64,000 nucleotides of DNA from Cellulomonas alba (GTDB lineage: Bacteria; Actinomycetota; Actinomycetes; Actinomycetales; Cellulomonadaceae): positions 620,001 through 684,000 of the forward strand of contig NZ_JAUCGQ010000001.1 of NCBI RefSeq assembly GCF_030362835.1. Direction: 5' to 3'. This document shows, in pieces, positions 8,228 to 15,071 of this stretch (positions are counted from its first letter, which is position 1; the number at the start of each line of letters is the position of its first letter). A model generated the notes under the pieces. It made no database searches. It worked only from the letters and a program-made list of their open reading frames with translations, and was not told where the DNA came from. Position numbers and translations under genes: made by a program.

Positions 8228-8920
8228 TCACGCCGGCCGGGCCGCGTCCAGGATCCGGTCGAGCGGGGCCGGCAGCCGGGCGTCCCGCGTCGCCGCCGCG
8301 ACCAGCACGCGCGCGTACCGCGTCTTGCGCCGCGCGCCGCTGCCGAGGAACCGGCGCAGCTGCGCATCGACGGGACGGTCGCGCCACGCCGGCTGTCCCT
8401 GCAGCGAGCGGAACGCGGCGAGGTCGCCCTGCTCGGCGAGGCACGCCTCGACCAGCGCCGGGCCGAGCGCCCGGATCAGCTCGCCCTCGAGGTCGGGCGT
8501 GCAGACGAACAGCGCATCGACCGGCCCCTCCGAGGACGTCCCGGGCGCGGGCGTCCCGTGCGCGGGTGCCCCGGTGCGGGCACCGTCGAGCCCCCGGCGG
8601 AACACGTCCGCCTCCGGCGCGTCGCAGAGTCCGAGCACGAGCGTGCCGGGGTCCAGCGGACCGACCGCGCGCAGGAACCGGCCCGCGGCGTGCGCGCCAC
8701 CGACCGGGACGACGACCACCCGCTCGGCCCGCAGGTCGCGGCCGCGGCCGAGCGCCGCCGCCTCGACCGCCGCCTGGTCGCTGATCCCCTCGACGAGCAG
8801 CACCACCGTTGCGGCGCCGATGCGCGTCGACGCCCGCGCCGTGGCGAGCACCGCGGCGCCCGGTCCGCTCTCGTACCCCGCCGCAGCGAGCTCCGCGGCC
8901 ACCGCCCGCCGGTCCGACAT
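8228..8920 (-). CDS. Stand-alone TOPRIM (OLD-type) domain protein
   Basis: A 230-residue protein whose N-terminal half is a TOPRIM domain of the OLD-nuclease type. Strand 1 ends in VVLLVEGISDQAAVEAAA with the catalytic Glu44, and the second metal-binding motif is GLCDAPEAD (Asp100). The ABC-type ATPase half found in OLD nucleases is absent, and the C-terminal half (about 130-230) contains CTPDLEGELIRALG and ends in a helical, Arg-rich region. TOPRIM-only proteins may act as nucleases, nucleotidyl hydrolases or partners of a separate ATPase. I chose ATG 8920 because GAGG stands 8 nt before it; ATG 8926 overlaps that element. It is divergent from the DUF2200 gene. Confidence 0.75.
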   Translation of the reverse strand: MSDRRAVAAELAAAGYESGPGAAVLATARASTRIGAATVVLLVEGISDQAAVEAAALGRGRDLRAERVVVVPVGGAHAAGRFLRAVGPLDPGTLVLGLCDAPEADVFRRGLDGARTGAPAHGTPAPGTSSEGPVDALFVCTPDLEGELIRALGPALVEACLAEQGDLAAFRSLQGQPAWRDRPVDAQLRRFLGSGARRKTRYARVLVAAATRDARLPAPLDRILDAARPA

Positions 8921-9059
8921 CGTCATCACCTCGATCCGCCGGGGTCGCGGCCCGGCGGTCCGGGTCCGCGCCCCCCGCCCGACCCTGGCAGCGGGCCGAC
9001 GCCCGGCCAACCGCAATGCTGCCCGGCACCCGGCGGCTCCGGGCCGCGCCGTCTGTCGC

Positions 9060-9065
9060 TACCGT
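9060..9065 (+). promoter_or_regulatory. -10 element TACCGT of the DUF2200 gene (leaderless)
   Basis: TACCGT, then six bases, then ATG 9072. No Shine-Dalgarno is needed at this distance. Confidence 0.45.
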
Positions 9066-9071
9066 GCGGGG

Positions 9072-9413
9072 ATGAGCCGGATCTTCACCACGAGTGTCGC
9101 GGCGGTCTACCCCTTGTACGTCGCGAAGCTCGAGCGCAAGGGACGCACGCGCGCGGAGCTCGACGAGGCGATCGAGTGGCTCACCGGCTTCGACGACGCC
9201 GCGCTCGAGAAGCACCTCGACGCCGGCACCACGTTCGAGGGCTTCTTCGCCGACGCCCACCTCAACCCGAACGCGTCGCTCATCACCGGCGTGGTCTGCG
9301 GCGTGCGCGTCGAGCAGATCGAGGACCCGCTGATGCAGAGGATCCGCTACCTCGACAAGCTCGTGGACGAGCTGGCGAGAGGCCGCCCGATGACGAAGGT
9401 GCTGCGCGCCTGA
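9072..9413 (+). CDS. DUF2200 family protein
   Basis: A 113-residue protein that matches the DUF2200 family closely. It shows an N-terminal RIFTTSVAAVYPLYVAKLERKGR, a central IEWLTGFD, and HLDAGTTFEGFFADAHLNPNA with GVVCGVRVEQIEDPLMQRIRYLDKLVDELARG at the end. The family is small, cytosolic and uncharacterised. The ATG at 9072 is preceded by a leaderless-type -10, and the long frame that runs through it upstream is a shadow of the TOPRIM gene. Confidence 0.92.
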   Translation: MSRIFTTSVAAVYPLYVAKLERKGRTRAELDEAIEWLTGFDDAALEKHLDAGTTFEGFFADAHLNPNASLITGVVCGVRVEQIEDPLMQRIRYLDKLVDELARGRPMTKVLRA

Positions 9414-9459
9414 CCAGGCTCTAGGTTGGCTGCTGTCGGTCCGGACGGGGAGGGCAACC

Positions 9460-9681
9460 ATGGAGCAGCAACCAGTCGAGCCGCTCGCGAAGTGGGCGTT
9501 CGGGACGTCGCTCGTCGTCCACTCCGGTCCCGGCACGGTGCTCGGGGTCTTGGCGCTCAAGCGGATCCGGCGCGACGGGACGCGCGGTACGGGGCTCGCG
9601 ACCGCCGCGATCGTCATCGACCTCATCAACGCCGTGGTCGCCGCCGTCGTCCTGGCCCGGCGTTCGCGCTCCTCGCGCTGA
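9460..9681 (+). CDS. Small membrane protein (DUF4190-like)
   Basis: A 73-residue protein with two hydrophobic helices (about 12-32, FGTSLVVHSGPGTVLGVLAL, and 45-65, GLATAAIVIDLINAVVAAVVLA) joined by KRIRRDGTRGTG. The loop and second helix resemble the DUF4190 domain of small actinobacterial membrane proteins. GGGAGGG lies 7 nt before the ATG, and TAGGTT at 9422 could be the -10. Function is unknown. Confidence 0.72.
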   Translation: MEQQPVEPLAKWAFGTSLVVHSGPGTVLGVLALKRIRRDGTRGTGLATAAIVIDLINAVVAAVVLARRSRSSR

Positions 9682-9791
9682 CGGTCGCGCGCCCGCGGCG
9701 CGCCACGGCGGTGCCGACCGGTCCGAGGGCCGGGCGCCGACGCGCCCGGGCGGGCGCGGATCCGGTCAGGTGGTCGGCAGGTCGGCCTCCC

Positions 9792-9797
9792 TAGCGT
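9792..9797 (+). promoter_or_regulatory. -10 element TAGCGT of the GT-C gene
   Basis: TAGCGT followed by seven bases (CGGGAGG) and ATG 9805. The GGGAGG inside the spacer would lie too near the start to act as a ribosome binding site if transcription begins at the ATG. Confidence 0.45.
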
Positions 9798-9804
9798 CGG
9801 GAGG

Positions 9805-11352
9805 ATGGCGACGAGTGCCGCAACCCTCGAGTCGCCGCCCCGCGCACCGGCGACGCCGCTCGCGTCCCGCCCGAGCGTCCGGGCGGTCGCGCTCGCCTGC
9901 GCGGTCCTGGCCTTCGCCGCGCGGTTCGCGCGCGCGGGCGGCGCGCCCGGCCTGTGGGCGTACGGCGGCTACGACGACGGTGTCTACTTCGGCGCGGCGC
10001 TCGAGCTCGTGCACGGCCGCGTCCCGTACCGCGACTTCCTGCTGCTGCACCCGCCGGGCGTGGTGCTCGCGCTCGCACCGTTCGCCGAGCTCAGCCACGT
10101 CATGTCGGACGCGCGCGCGCTCGTGGTGGCGCGGCTCGCGTACATGGTGCTCGGCGGCGTCATCACGGCTCTCGTCGTGCTCGTCGCGGCGCCGTGGGGC
10201 CGGCGCGCCGCCGTGACGGCCGGGCTCCTGTACGCGCTGCTGCCCGTGGCGACGGCCGCCGAGTTCATGACGTACCTCGAGCCGCTCGGCACGATCGCCG
10301 TGCTCGCCGCCGCCCTGCTCGCCCGCCGCGCCGAGCGCGCTCACGCGAGCGGCTGGTGGTCGTTCGCCGTCGGCGCCGCGGTGGCCGTCGCACCGGCCAC
10401 CAAGATCTGGGGCGTCGCGACCGTCGCCGTCGTGCTCGCGTGGCACGCGTGGCGGCTCGGGGTGCGCGCCGCGCTGCGGGCGCTCGCCGGCGCCGCCGCC
10501 GCCGCCGCGGTCGTCGTCGGCCCGTTCGCGGTGCTCGGCGGCCGGTCGTTCTGGCGCGACGTCGTCGCGGACCAGCTCGGGCGCACGCGCGTCCCGGTGG
10601 GCCCCGCGGCCCGCCTGGTCGGCCTGGCGGGGCTGAACCGCACGTTCCTGCCGCACGCGGCGCTGCGGGTCCTCGCGGTGCTCGTGCTCGCCGCGCTCGT
10701 GAGCTGCGCGCTCGTGGCCTGGCGTGCGCGCCGCGGCCGCGTGTGGGTGGTGCTGCTCGCCGTCGAGCTCGGCGTGCTGCTGCTCTCGCCGTCGTTCTTC
10801 CTGCGGTACACGGCCCTGGTGGCCGCGCCGCTGGTGCTGGTCGTCGCGTCGGCTGCGGCCACCATCCCGGCGGTGTCCCGTGCCGCGGTCGCGGTGGCCG
10901 CGGCCGGCGCACTCGCGTTCGCGCTCGTGCCGCCGCTCGCGCACCTGGCACGCCCGTTCCCGGCGCAGGCTGTCCGCGCGGTCCTGCCGACGTCGGGCTG
11001 CGTGCGCGCCGACGCGCCCGGCGCGCTGATCCTGCTGAACCTCATGTCCCGCGAGCTGCGCGACGGCTGCGACGTCGGCGTCGACGTCACCGGCGTCTCC
11101 TACGACCACCGCGTCGTCGAACGGCTCGGCCACCTGCCCCGGTCCCGCAACCCGGTGTACCAGCGGCAGATCGCGGGCTACCTCGGCGACGGCAGCGCCG
11201 TCGTGCTCGTCCGCGGCGGCGCCGACGGTCTGGACGCCGCGACCCTCGCGCGCCTGCACGCCGGCGGGGTGCTCGTGCTGCTTCCGGGCGACGTCCGGGT
11301 CCTCACCGACCCGGCGGACGCGTCACGCCCCCGTGGGAGCCCGAGGGCGTGA
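9805..11352 (+). CDS. GT-C family membrane glycosyltransferase
   Basis: A 515-residue polytopic protein with about nine to ten membrane helices. The first extracytoplasmic loop carries the Asp-Asp pair of GT-C enzymes (GGYDDGVYFGAALELVHG, Asp57-Asp58) followed by PYRDFLLLHPPG, the usual metal/sugar-phosphate loop. Later helices are Ala/Val-rich, and the C-terminal 130 residues (CVRADAPGALILLN... onward) form a soluble extracytoplasmic domain. Such enzymes transfer sugars from polyprenyl-phosphate donors to envelope glycans; donor and acceptor are unknown. It is monocistronic and ends in a strong hairpin shared with the convergent chitinase gene. Confidence 0.85.
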   Translation: MATSAATLESPPRAPATPLASRPSVRAVALACAVLAFAARFARAGGAPGLWAYGGYDDGVYFGAALELVHGRVPYRDFLLLHPPGVVLALAPFAELSHVMSDARALVVARLAYMVLGGVITALVVLVAAPWGRRAAVTAGLLYALLPVATAAEFMTYLEPLGTIAVLAAALLARRAERAHASGWWSFAVGAAVAVAPATKIWGVATVAVVLAWHAWRLGVRAALRALAGAAAAAAVVVGPFAVLGGRSFWRDVVADQLGRTRVPVGPAARLVGLAGLNRTFLPHAALRVLAVLVLAALVSCALVAWRARRGRVWVVLLAVELGVLLLSPSFFLRYTALVAAPLVLVVASAAATIPAVSRAAVAVAAAGALAFALVPPLAHLARPFPAQAVRAVLPTSGCVRADAPGALILLNLMSRELRDGCDVGVDVTGVSYDHRVVERLGHLPRSRNPVYQRQIAGYLGDGSAVVLVRGGADGLDAATLARLHAGGVLVLLPGDVRVLTDPADASRPRGSPRA

Positions 11353-11359
11353 CGCGTCC
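11316..11359. terminator. Bidirectional terminator, perfect 15-bp stem
   Basis: GGACGCGTCACGCCC (11316-11330) and its exact complement GGGCGTGACGCGTCC (11345-11359) enclose a 14-nt loop. The left arm lies inside the last codons of the glycosyltransferase and the right arm contains its stop codon. The convergent chitinase gene ends 39 bp further on, so the hairpin can stop transcripts from both sides. No U tract follows on either strand. Confidence 0.75.
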
Positions 11360-11397
11360 GGGTGGTCCGGCCGACCCGGCCCGGTCGGCCGGACCGC

Positions 11398-12825
11398 CTA
11401 CCCGAGGATCGGCGCCAGTGCGCCGATGAGCGGGTGGCTGTCGGCGTCCTGGCTGATCTCCCAGGCCATCGCGCCGCGCAGGTGGAGCGTCTTGATGAGC
11501 GCCGTCCGCTCGCCGATCGACCGCGGGCTCGAGTACACGACGACGGTCGGCACGGTGACCGTCCCGCCGGCGAGGACGTGCTGCGCCGCCGGGTTGGACA
11601 GGTACGGCTCGCCGGCCAGCGGGTTCCAGTACGCGGTGTAGCCGGCGCCGCCCGTGGTGCCCGCGGCGTTCACCCAGCCGCCCTCGTCCACGAGCGCGTG
11701 GTAGCTCGGCTGGGGCGTCTGGTCGACGACGAGCGAGTTCGCGTCCAGGCCCGTGTTGTCGAACGGGGTGTACAGCCCGTGGTTCGCGGTGCCGGTGCGC
11801 AGGTACTGCTGCGCGTAGAACGGGACGCCGACGACGATCTTGCTCGCGGGCACGCCGTTGAGCAGGTAGTACGCGACCGTGCCGGCCGTGCTCCACGTGA
11901 GGTTCGTGGCGTTCGGGTCGCGCGGGTCGGGCGTGAACAGCGTGTTCGGCGACGCCTTCGGGCCGCTCGGCACGTTGAAGTCGTACGTCATGACGTTGTC
12001 CCAGTCGAGGTACTTCGAGAAGTCCTTGAGCTCGTAGTACTTCGTGGAGCTGTTCGCCGCCGGCAGCGCGGCCGTCAGGAGGTAGTGCTTGCGGGTCGTG
12101 GCGCCGTACGCGTCGAGCTGCTTGCGGAACTCGGCCGCGAGCAGCGTCGCGTTGTGCCGGTCGGCCGGGCCGACGTTCTCGTTGCCGCCAGCCACCTGAG
12201 TCGGGTACTCCCAGTCGAGGTCGATGCCGTCGAACAGGCCCGCCGCCGCGCCGGTCCCGCCGGCCCCCGCGGGCCAGCCGCCCCCAGGCAGGTCGCCCTT
12301 GATGAACGTGTCGATGCACGACGACACGAACGCCTGACGCAGCGCCGGCGTCGACGCGAGCGTCGAGAACCACGTCGACTTGGTCCAGCCGCCGAGCGAG
12401 ATCTCGACCTTCAAGTGCGGGTTGGCGGCCTTGAGCTTGCGCAGCTGGTTGAAGTTGCCGAACAGGTGCTGGTCCGGGTCGTCGGGGTTGTCCGCGACGC
12501 CGTCGACGGTGTTGTCGCCGGTCCAGTACACCTGCTGGTAGTCGGCCCACGGGTCGAGCACGCTGCACGTCGGCGCGCCCGTGGACGGATCGCGGCCCGG
12601 CACGCCGAACGCGTACTGGATCACGTTGAGCTTCGTCACCGGGATGTCCTTGACGAAGTAGCCGCGACCGTAGACGTCCCAGTCGGCGTAGTAGGCCGAG
12701 ACGACCTTGCTCGGCACGTCGGGCGAGGGCCGGGCCGACGCCTGCGCCGACGCGGGCGCGATCAGCGCGGCGGTGAGGCCGAGGGCGAGGGCGGCGGAGA
12801 TGGTCGACCCGCGGGAATGGCGCAT
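11398..12825 (-). CDS. Secreted GH18 chitinase
   Basis: A 475-residue exported glycoside hydrolase family 18 enzyme. The N-terminus (RHSRGS, then a hydrophobic AALALGLTAALIA and APASA) is a Sec signal peptide cleaved near residue 27. The catalytic motif FDGIDLDWEYP (about 198-208) has the DxxDxDxE arrangement with the proton donor Glu206. SLGGW (143-147) and the VMTYDFN strand are also present. It hydrolyses beta-1,4-GlcNAc chains by substrate-assisted catalysis. No carbohydrate-binding or FnIII module is attached, unusual among secreted actinobacterial chitinases. ATG 12825 is chosen for its GAGGAG; the frame stays open to 12879 but runs through the operator upstream. Confidence 0.93.
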   Translation of the reverse strand: MRHSRGSTISAALALGLTAALIAPASAQASARPSPDVPSKVVSAYYADWDVYGRGYFVKDIPVTKLNVIQYAFGVPGRDPSTGAPTCSVLDPWADYQQVYWTGDNTVDGVADNPDDPDQHLFGNFNQLRKLKAANPHLKVEISLGGWTKSTWFSTLASTPALRQAFVSSCIDTFIKGDLPGGGWPAGAGGTGAAAGLFDGIDLDWEYPTQVAGGNENVGPADRHNATLLAAEFRKQLDAYGATTRKHYLLTAALPAANSSTKYYELKDFSKYLDWDNVMTYDFNVPSGPKASPNTLFTPDPRDPNATNLTWSTAGTVAYYLLNGVPASKIVVGVPFYAQQYLRTGTANHGLYTPFDNTGLDANSLVVDQTPQPSYHALVDEGGWVNAAGTTGGAGYTAYWNPLAGEPYLSNPAAQHVLAGGTVTVPTVVVYSSPRSIGERTALIKTLHLRGAMAWEISQDADSHPLIGALAPILG

Positions 12826-12864
12826 GGGGCTCCTCGACGGTGAGACAGACGACGACGAATTAGT

Positions 12865-12887
12865 TAGGACTCCTATCAAATAGGAGT
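12865..12887. promoter_or_regulatory. Palindromic operator upstream of the chitinase gene
   Basis: A perfect dyad ACTCCTAT-CAA-ATAGGAGT (12869-12887) overlaps a second one, TAGGA-C-TCCTA (12865-12875), 40 bp upstream of the chitinase start. The AT content contrasts with the surroundings. TTAGTTAGGA in this element recalls operators of ROK/NagC-type sugar repressors, so induction by amino-sugar or chito-oligosaccharide is likely; it is not a DasR-type TGGTCTAGACCA site. Confidence 0.6.
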
Positions 12888-13147
12888 GCCCTCAGCCTAT
12901 GGGGGGCCATCCGCAGCACGTCAAGATCCGGCATGTCGGGACGAATGCGGCGCACGCGCCGACGCCGCACTGATCACCCGCACGGGTGAGTCCGGGTGGC
13001 CCCGAGCGCGTCGGGCCGCTCCCGCCACCGGCTCGCACCGCCGGAGAGTCACCCGCGCCGGGTGGTCCCGGTCCGGGCGCCGCGGACGACCCTGGCCTCC
13101 GGCCTCCAGGGGCCGACGGACGCTCGGAGGGGACGTCGGGGGTGCGC

Positions 13148-13369
13148 ATGAGCGACGTGGGCGAGGTGTGGACCGTGCACATCACGGACGCCGACATCCG
13201 CTGCGCGCGGGATGACTGGCGGCGCGCGCTCGACGCGCTGGACGGGCCCCGCGCCGAGCTGCTCTACGCCGACCTGGGGCGCATGGTCAGCGCGCAGGCC
13301 CAGCAGGCGGCGGACCACTTCCGCCGCGCTCCGAGCGCGTGCTCACGGGCTGACGAGACGGCCTGGTGA
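13148..13369 (+). CDS. Small conserved-looking hypothetical protein
   Basis: A 73-residue acidic helical protein (WTVHITDADIRCARDDWRR, then AELLYADLGRMVSAQAQQAAD). Codon usage is normal for the region, while the open frame upstream of its ATG is low-complexity. GGAGGGG lies some 14 nt before the ATG, a little far. I do not recognise a family; similar short proteins are scattered in Cellulomonas-type genomes. It stands alone between the chitinase operator and the SAM-IV riboswitch. Confidence 0.55.
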   Translation: MSDVGEVWTVHITDADIRCARDDWRRALDALDGPRAELLYADLGRMVSAQAQQAADHFRRAPSACSRADETAW

Positions 13370-13463
13370 CGCGCCGTCCGAGCCCGTGACGGGCGATTCG
13401 AGGCCTGCGCTCGTCCCAGCTCCTGAGATTTCCTACCGATCTGGTCGAGATTTGCTCCGGCGC

Positions 13464-13472
13464 TGCTATACC
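13464..13472 (+). promoter_or_regulatory. Extended -10 promoter before the first SAM-IV riboswitch
   Basis: TGC-TATACC is an extended -10 (TGn plus TATACC) located 12 bases before the first conserved riboswitch base. No good -35 is visible at 17 bp, as expected for extended -10 promoters. Confidence 0.5.
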
Positions 13473-13483
13473 TCCTGCCCGTA

Positions 13484-13582
13484 GGTCACGAGCGCCAGTG
13501 CGAAGCCCCGGCTCACTGGACGGCAACCCCTCGTCGCGACGGGGTGCCCCGGGAGATGACCTGGCCGGCGTCAGCCGGCAAG
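13484..13582 (+). ncRNA. SAM-IV riboswitch upstream of the flavin reductase gene
   Basis: The segment has the conserved SAM-IV pattern. A closing stem GGTCACGAG pairs with GATGACC near 13555. The core has AAGCCCCGGCT, GGACGGCAACC, and a hairpin ending GGGGTGCCCCGGG. A 3' hairpin GCCGGC-GTCA-GCCGGC (13564-13579) follows. SAM-IV elements bind S-adenosylmethionine and turn off actinobacterial sulfur genes. There is no U tract, so translational control of the coupled ORFs just downstream is more likely than termination. It aligns base for base in the core with the second copy at 28113-28193. Confidence 0.88.
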
Positions 13583-13609
13583 CGTGATGTCGAGACCAGT
13601 GAGGCAGAG

Positions 13610-13657
13610 ATGACCCAGCAGCACCCCTCCCCCGTCCTCCCGGGCGGCGTCCGATGA
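13610..13657 (+). CDS. 15-residue ORF coupled to the flavin reductase gene
   Basis: ATG 13610 opens MTQQHPSPVLPGGVR and its stop TGA overlaps the ATG of the flavin reductase (ATGA, 13654-13657). GAGG stands 6 nt before the start, while the reductase itself has no better site. The reductase is thus probably translated by coupling from this ORF, placing the riboswitch-controlled ribosome binding site at the leader ORF. It has no Cys or Met-rich stretch, so it is not a classical attenuator peptide. Confidence 0.55.
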   Translation: MTQQHPSPVLPGGVR

Positions 13658-14226
13658 CGGCCGAGCCCGTCGCCCGCGACCGGCGCACCGAGGCCGGCGA
13701 CGACGCGCTCGCACCCGACGCGTTCAAGCGCGTGTTCCGAGGCCACCCCGCAGGCGTCGTCGTCGTGACCCTGCGCGACGGCCACGCCCGCGTCGGCTTC
13801 ACGGCGACGTCGGTCATCTCGGTGTCGGCGGACCCGCCGCTGCTCGCGTTCTCGCTCGCGGCGAGCTCCTCGTCGTGGCCCGCCGTGTCGCGCGCCGAGA
13901 CCGTCGCGCTCAGCTTCCTCGCCGACCACCAGGACGACGTCTCGGCGAGGTTCGCGACGAGCGGCATCGACCGGTTCGCGCCGGGTGGCTGGACGGACCT
14001 GGCCACCGGCGAGCCCGTGATCGACGGGTCTGCCGCGTGGGTCCGCGGCCGCATCGTCCAGCGCACCGCCGTCGGGGGCAGCCACCTGATCGCGGTCGAG
14101 GCGCTCACGTCGAGCGTGCGCGACGAGCGCGAGACGTGCGACCGCAGCGCGCTGGCGCAGGTCCGTCCGCCGCTCGTCTACCACGACCGCACCTACCACC
14201 GGATCGGCGAGCACTCGGCGATCTGA
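13654..14226 (+). CDS. NAD(P)H:flavin oxidoreductase (HpaC/SsuE-like role)
   Basis: A 190-residue flavin reductase-like domain protein with a split-barrel FMN-binding core. FKRVFRGHPAGVVVVTLRDG and VGFTATSVISVSADPPLLAFSLAASSSSWP are the hallmark segments. LSFLADHQDDVSARFA and HLIAVEALTSSVRDE follow in family order. It supplies FMNH2 to luciferase-like monooxygenases. Five such enzymes are encoded on the other strand between 15072 and 27831 under a second copy of the same riboswitch, so this is very likely their shared reductase. It ends at a strong convergent terminator. Confidence 0.9.
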   Translation: MTAEPVARDRRTEAGDDALAPDAFKRVFRGHPAGVVVVTLRDGHARVGFTATSVISVSADPPLLAFSLAASSSSWPAVSRAETVALSFLADHQDDVSARFATSGIDRFAPGGWTDLATGEPVIDGSAAWVRGRIVQRTAVGGSHLIAVEALTSSVRDERETCDRSALAQVRPPLVYHDRTYHRIGEHSAI

Positions 14227-14254
14227 GGGCGGGGCCGTGGGGGCCCCGGGGCAG

Positions 14255-14299
14255 GATGCGCCGCGGCGCGCCACCGTGAGGTGAGCGCCGCGGCGCATC
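14255..14299. terminator. Bidirectional terminator, perfect 14-bp stem
   Basis: GATGCGCCGCGGCG (14255-14268) pairs exactly with CGCCGCGGCGCATC (14286-14299). The 17-nt loop can extend the stem through CACC/GGTG. It separates the flavin reductase from the convergent methyltransferase that ends at 14304. There is no U tract. Confidence 0.75.
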
Positions 14300-14303
14300 G
14301 GCG

Positions 14304-15044
14304 TCAGGCGCGGGCGACCCACCACAGGCGACGCAGCCGGTCGAACAGCTGGAGCGCGCCCTGCGCCTCGGCCTGCATCGAGCTGAGCGCCGGGTCCGCA
14401 GGGTCTGCGGGCGCGGCGACGGCGGTGTCCCACACGACGCGCTCGACCGCGCGCCACGCCGGCTCCTCGTGCTCGACCACCGCGGAGAACCCCGCGGCGA
14501 CGAGCCCTCCGCAGACGTCGCGCCGGAGCCGCTCCGGGACGAGCTCGTCGTCGAGGTCCCGCGCCGCCCAGCCCGTGAGCACCACGGGTCCGCCCGGCGC
14601 CACGACGCGCCGCAGCTCGGCGAGACCCGCGTCCGGCGGGGCGAACTGCATCGAGTCGACGCACACCGCGGCGCTCGCCGAGCCGTCCGCGAGCCCGGTC
14701 GCGTCGAGCGACCCGAGGACGAACGTCGCCTCCACGCCGCGGCTCGCCGCCCGGCGACGCGCGACGTCGAGCGCGACCGCGGAGAAGTCCACGCCGACGA
14801 GCCTCGCGCCCGCGGCCGCCGCGAGCTCGACGCCCCAGGCGCCCCGCCCGCACGCCAGGTCGACGAGCGTGTCCCCCGGCGCGAGCCCGAGCGCCGCCGC
14901 GACCCGCGGCATCGCCGACCAGGTCAGGACGCCGTCCGTCTGCAGGCCGGGCGGCAGGCCCAGCGCGCGCCCCACGATGCGGTCGCGCGCCGGGTGGCGC
15001 TCGAGGTCGGCGAACCAGGCGTCGAAGTACTGCGCGTCGACCAT
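14304..15044 (-). CDS. Class I SAM-dependent methyltransferase at the end of the sulfur operon
   Basis: A 246-residue methyltransferase: LVDLACGRGAWGVELAAAAG is motif I, GVDFSAVALDVARRRA motif II, and VCVDSMQFAPPDAGLAELRRVVAPGGPVVLTGW covers motifs IV-V. The post-motif acceptor region is not informative. Its ATG lies 27 nt after the stop of the luciferase-like gene, so it may be the last gene of the long minus-strand operon, although CATGCT 6 nt upstream could be a weak leaderless -10. Its use of SAM next to SAM-sensing riboswitches is suggestive, but methyltransferases are common. Confidence 0.85.
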   Translation of the reverse strand: MVDAQYFDAWFADLERHPARDRIVGRALGLPPGLQTDGVLTWSAMPRVAAALGLAPGDTLVDLACGRGAWGVELAAAAGARLVGVDFSAVALDVARRRAASRGVEATFVLGSLDATGLADGSASAAVCVDSMQFAPPDAGLAELRRVVAPGGPVVLTGWAARDLDDELVPERLRRDVCGGLVAAGFSAVVEHEEPAWRAVERVVWDTAVAAPADPADPALSSMQAEAQGALQLFDRLRRLWWVARA

Positions 15045-15071
15045 CCGCCGAGCATGCCAGCCGGCGCGTGG

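Noticed and set aside
13610..13657. The 15-codon ORF as a cysteine or methionine attenuator
   Set aside because: It has one Met (the start) and no Cys; translational coupling explains it better.
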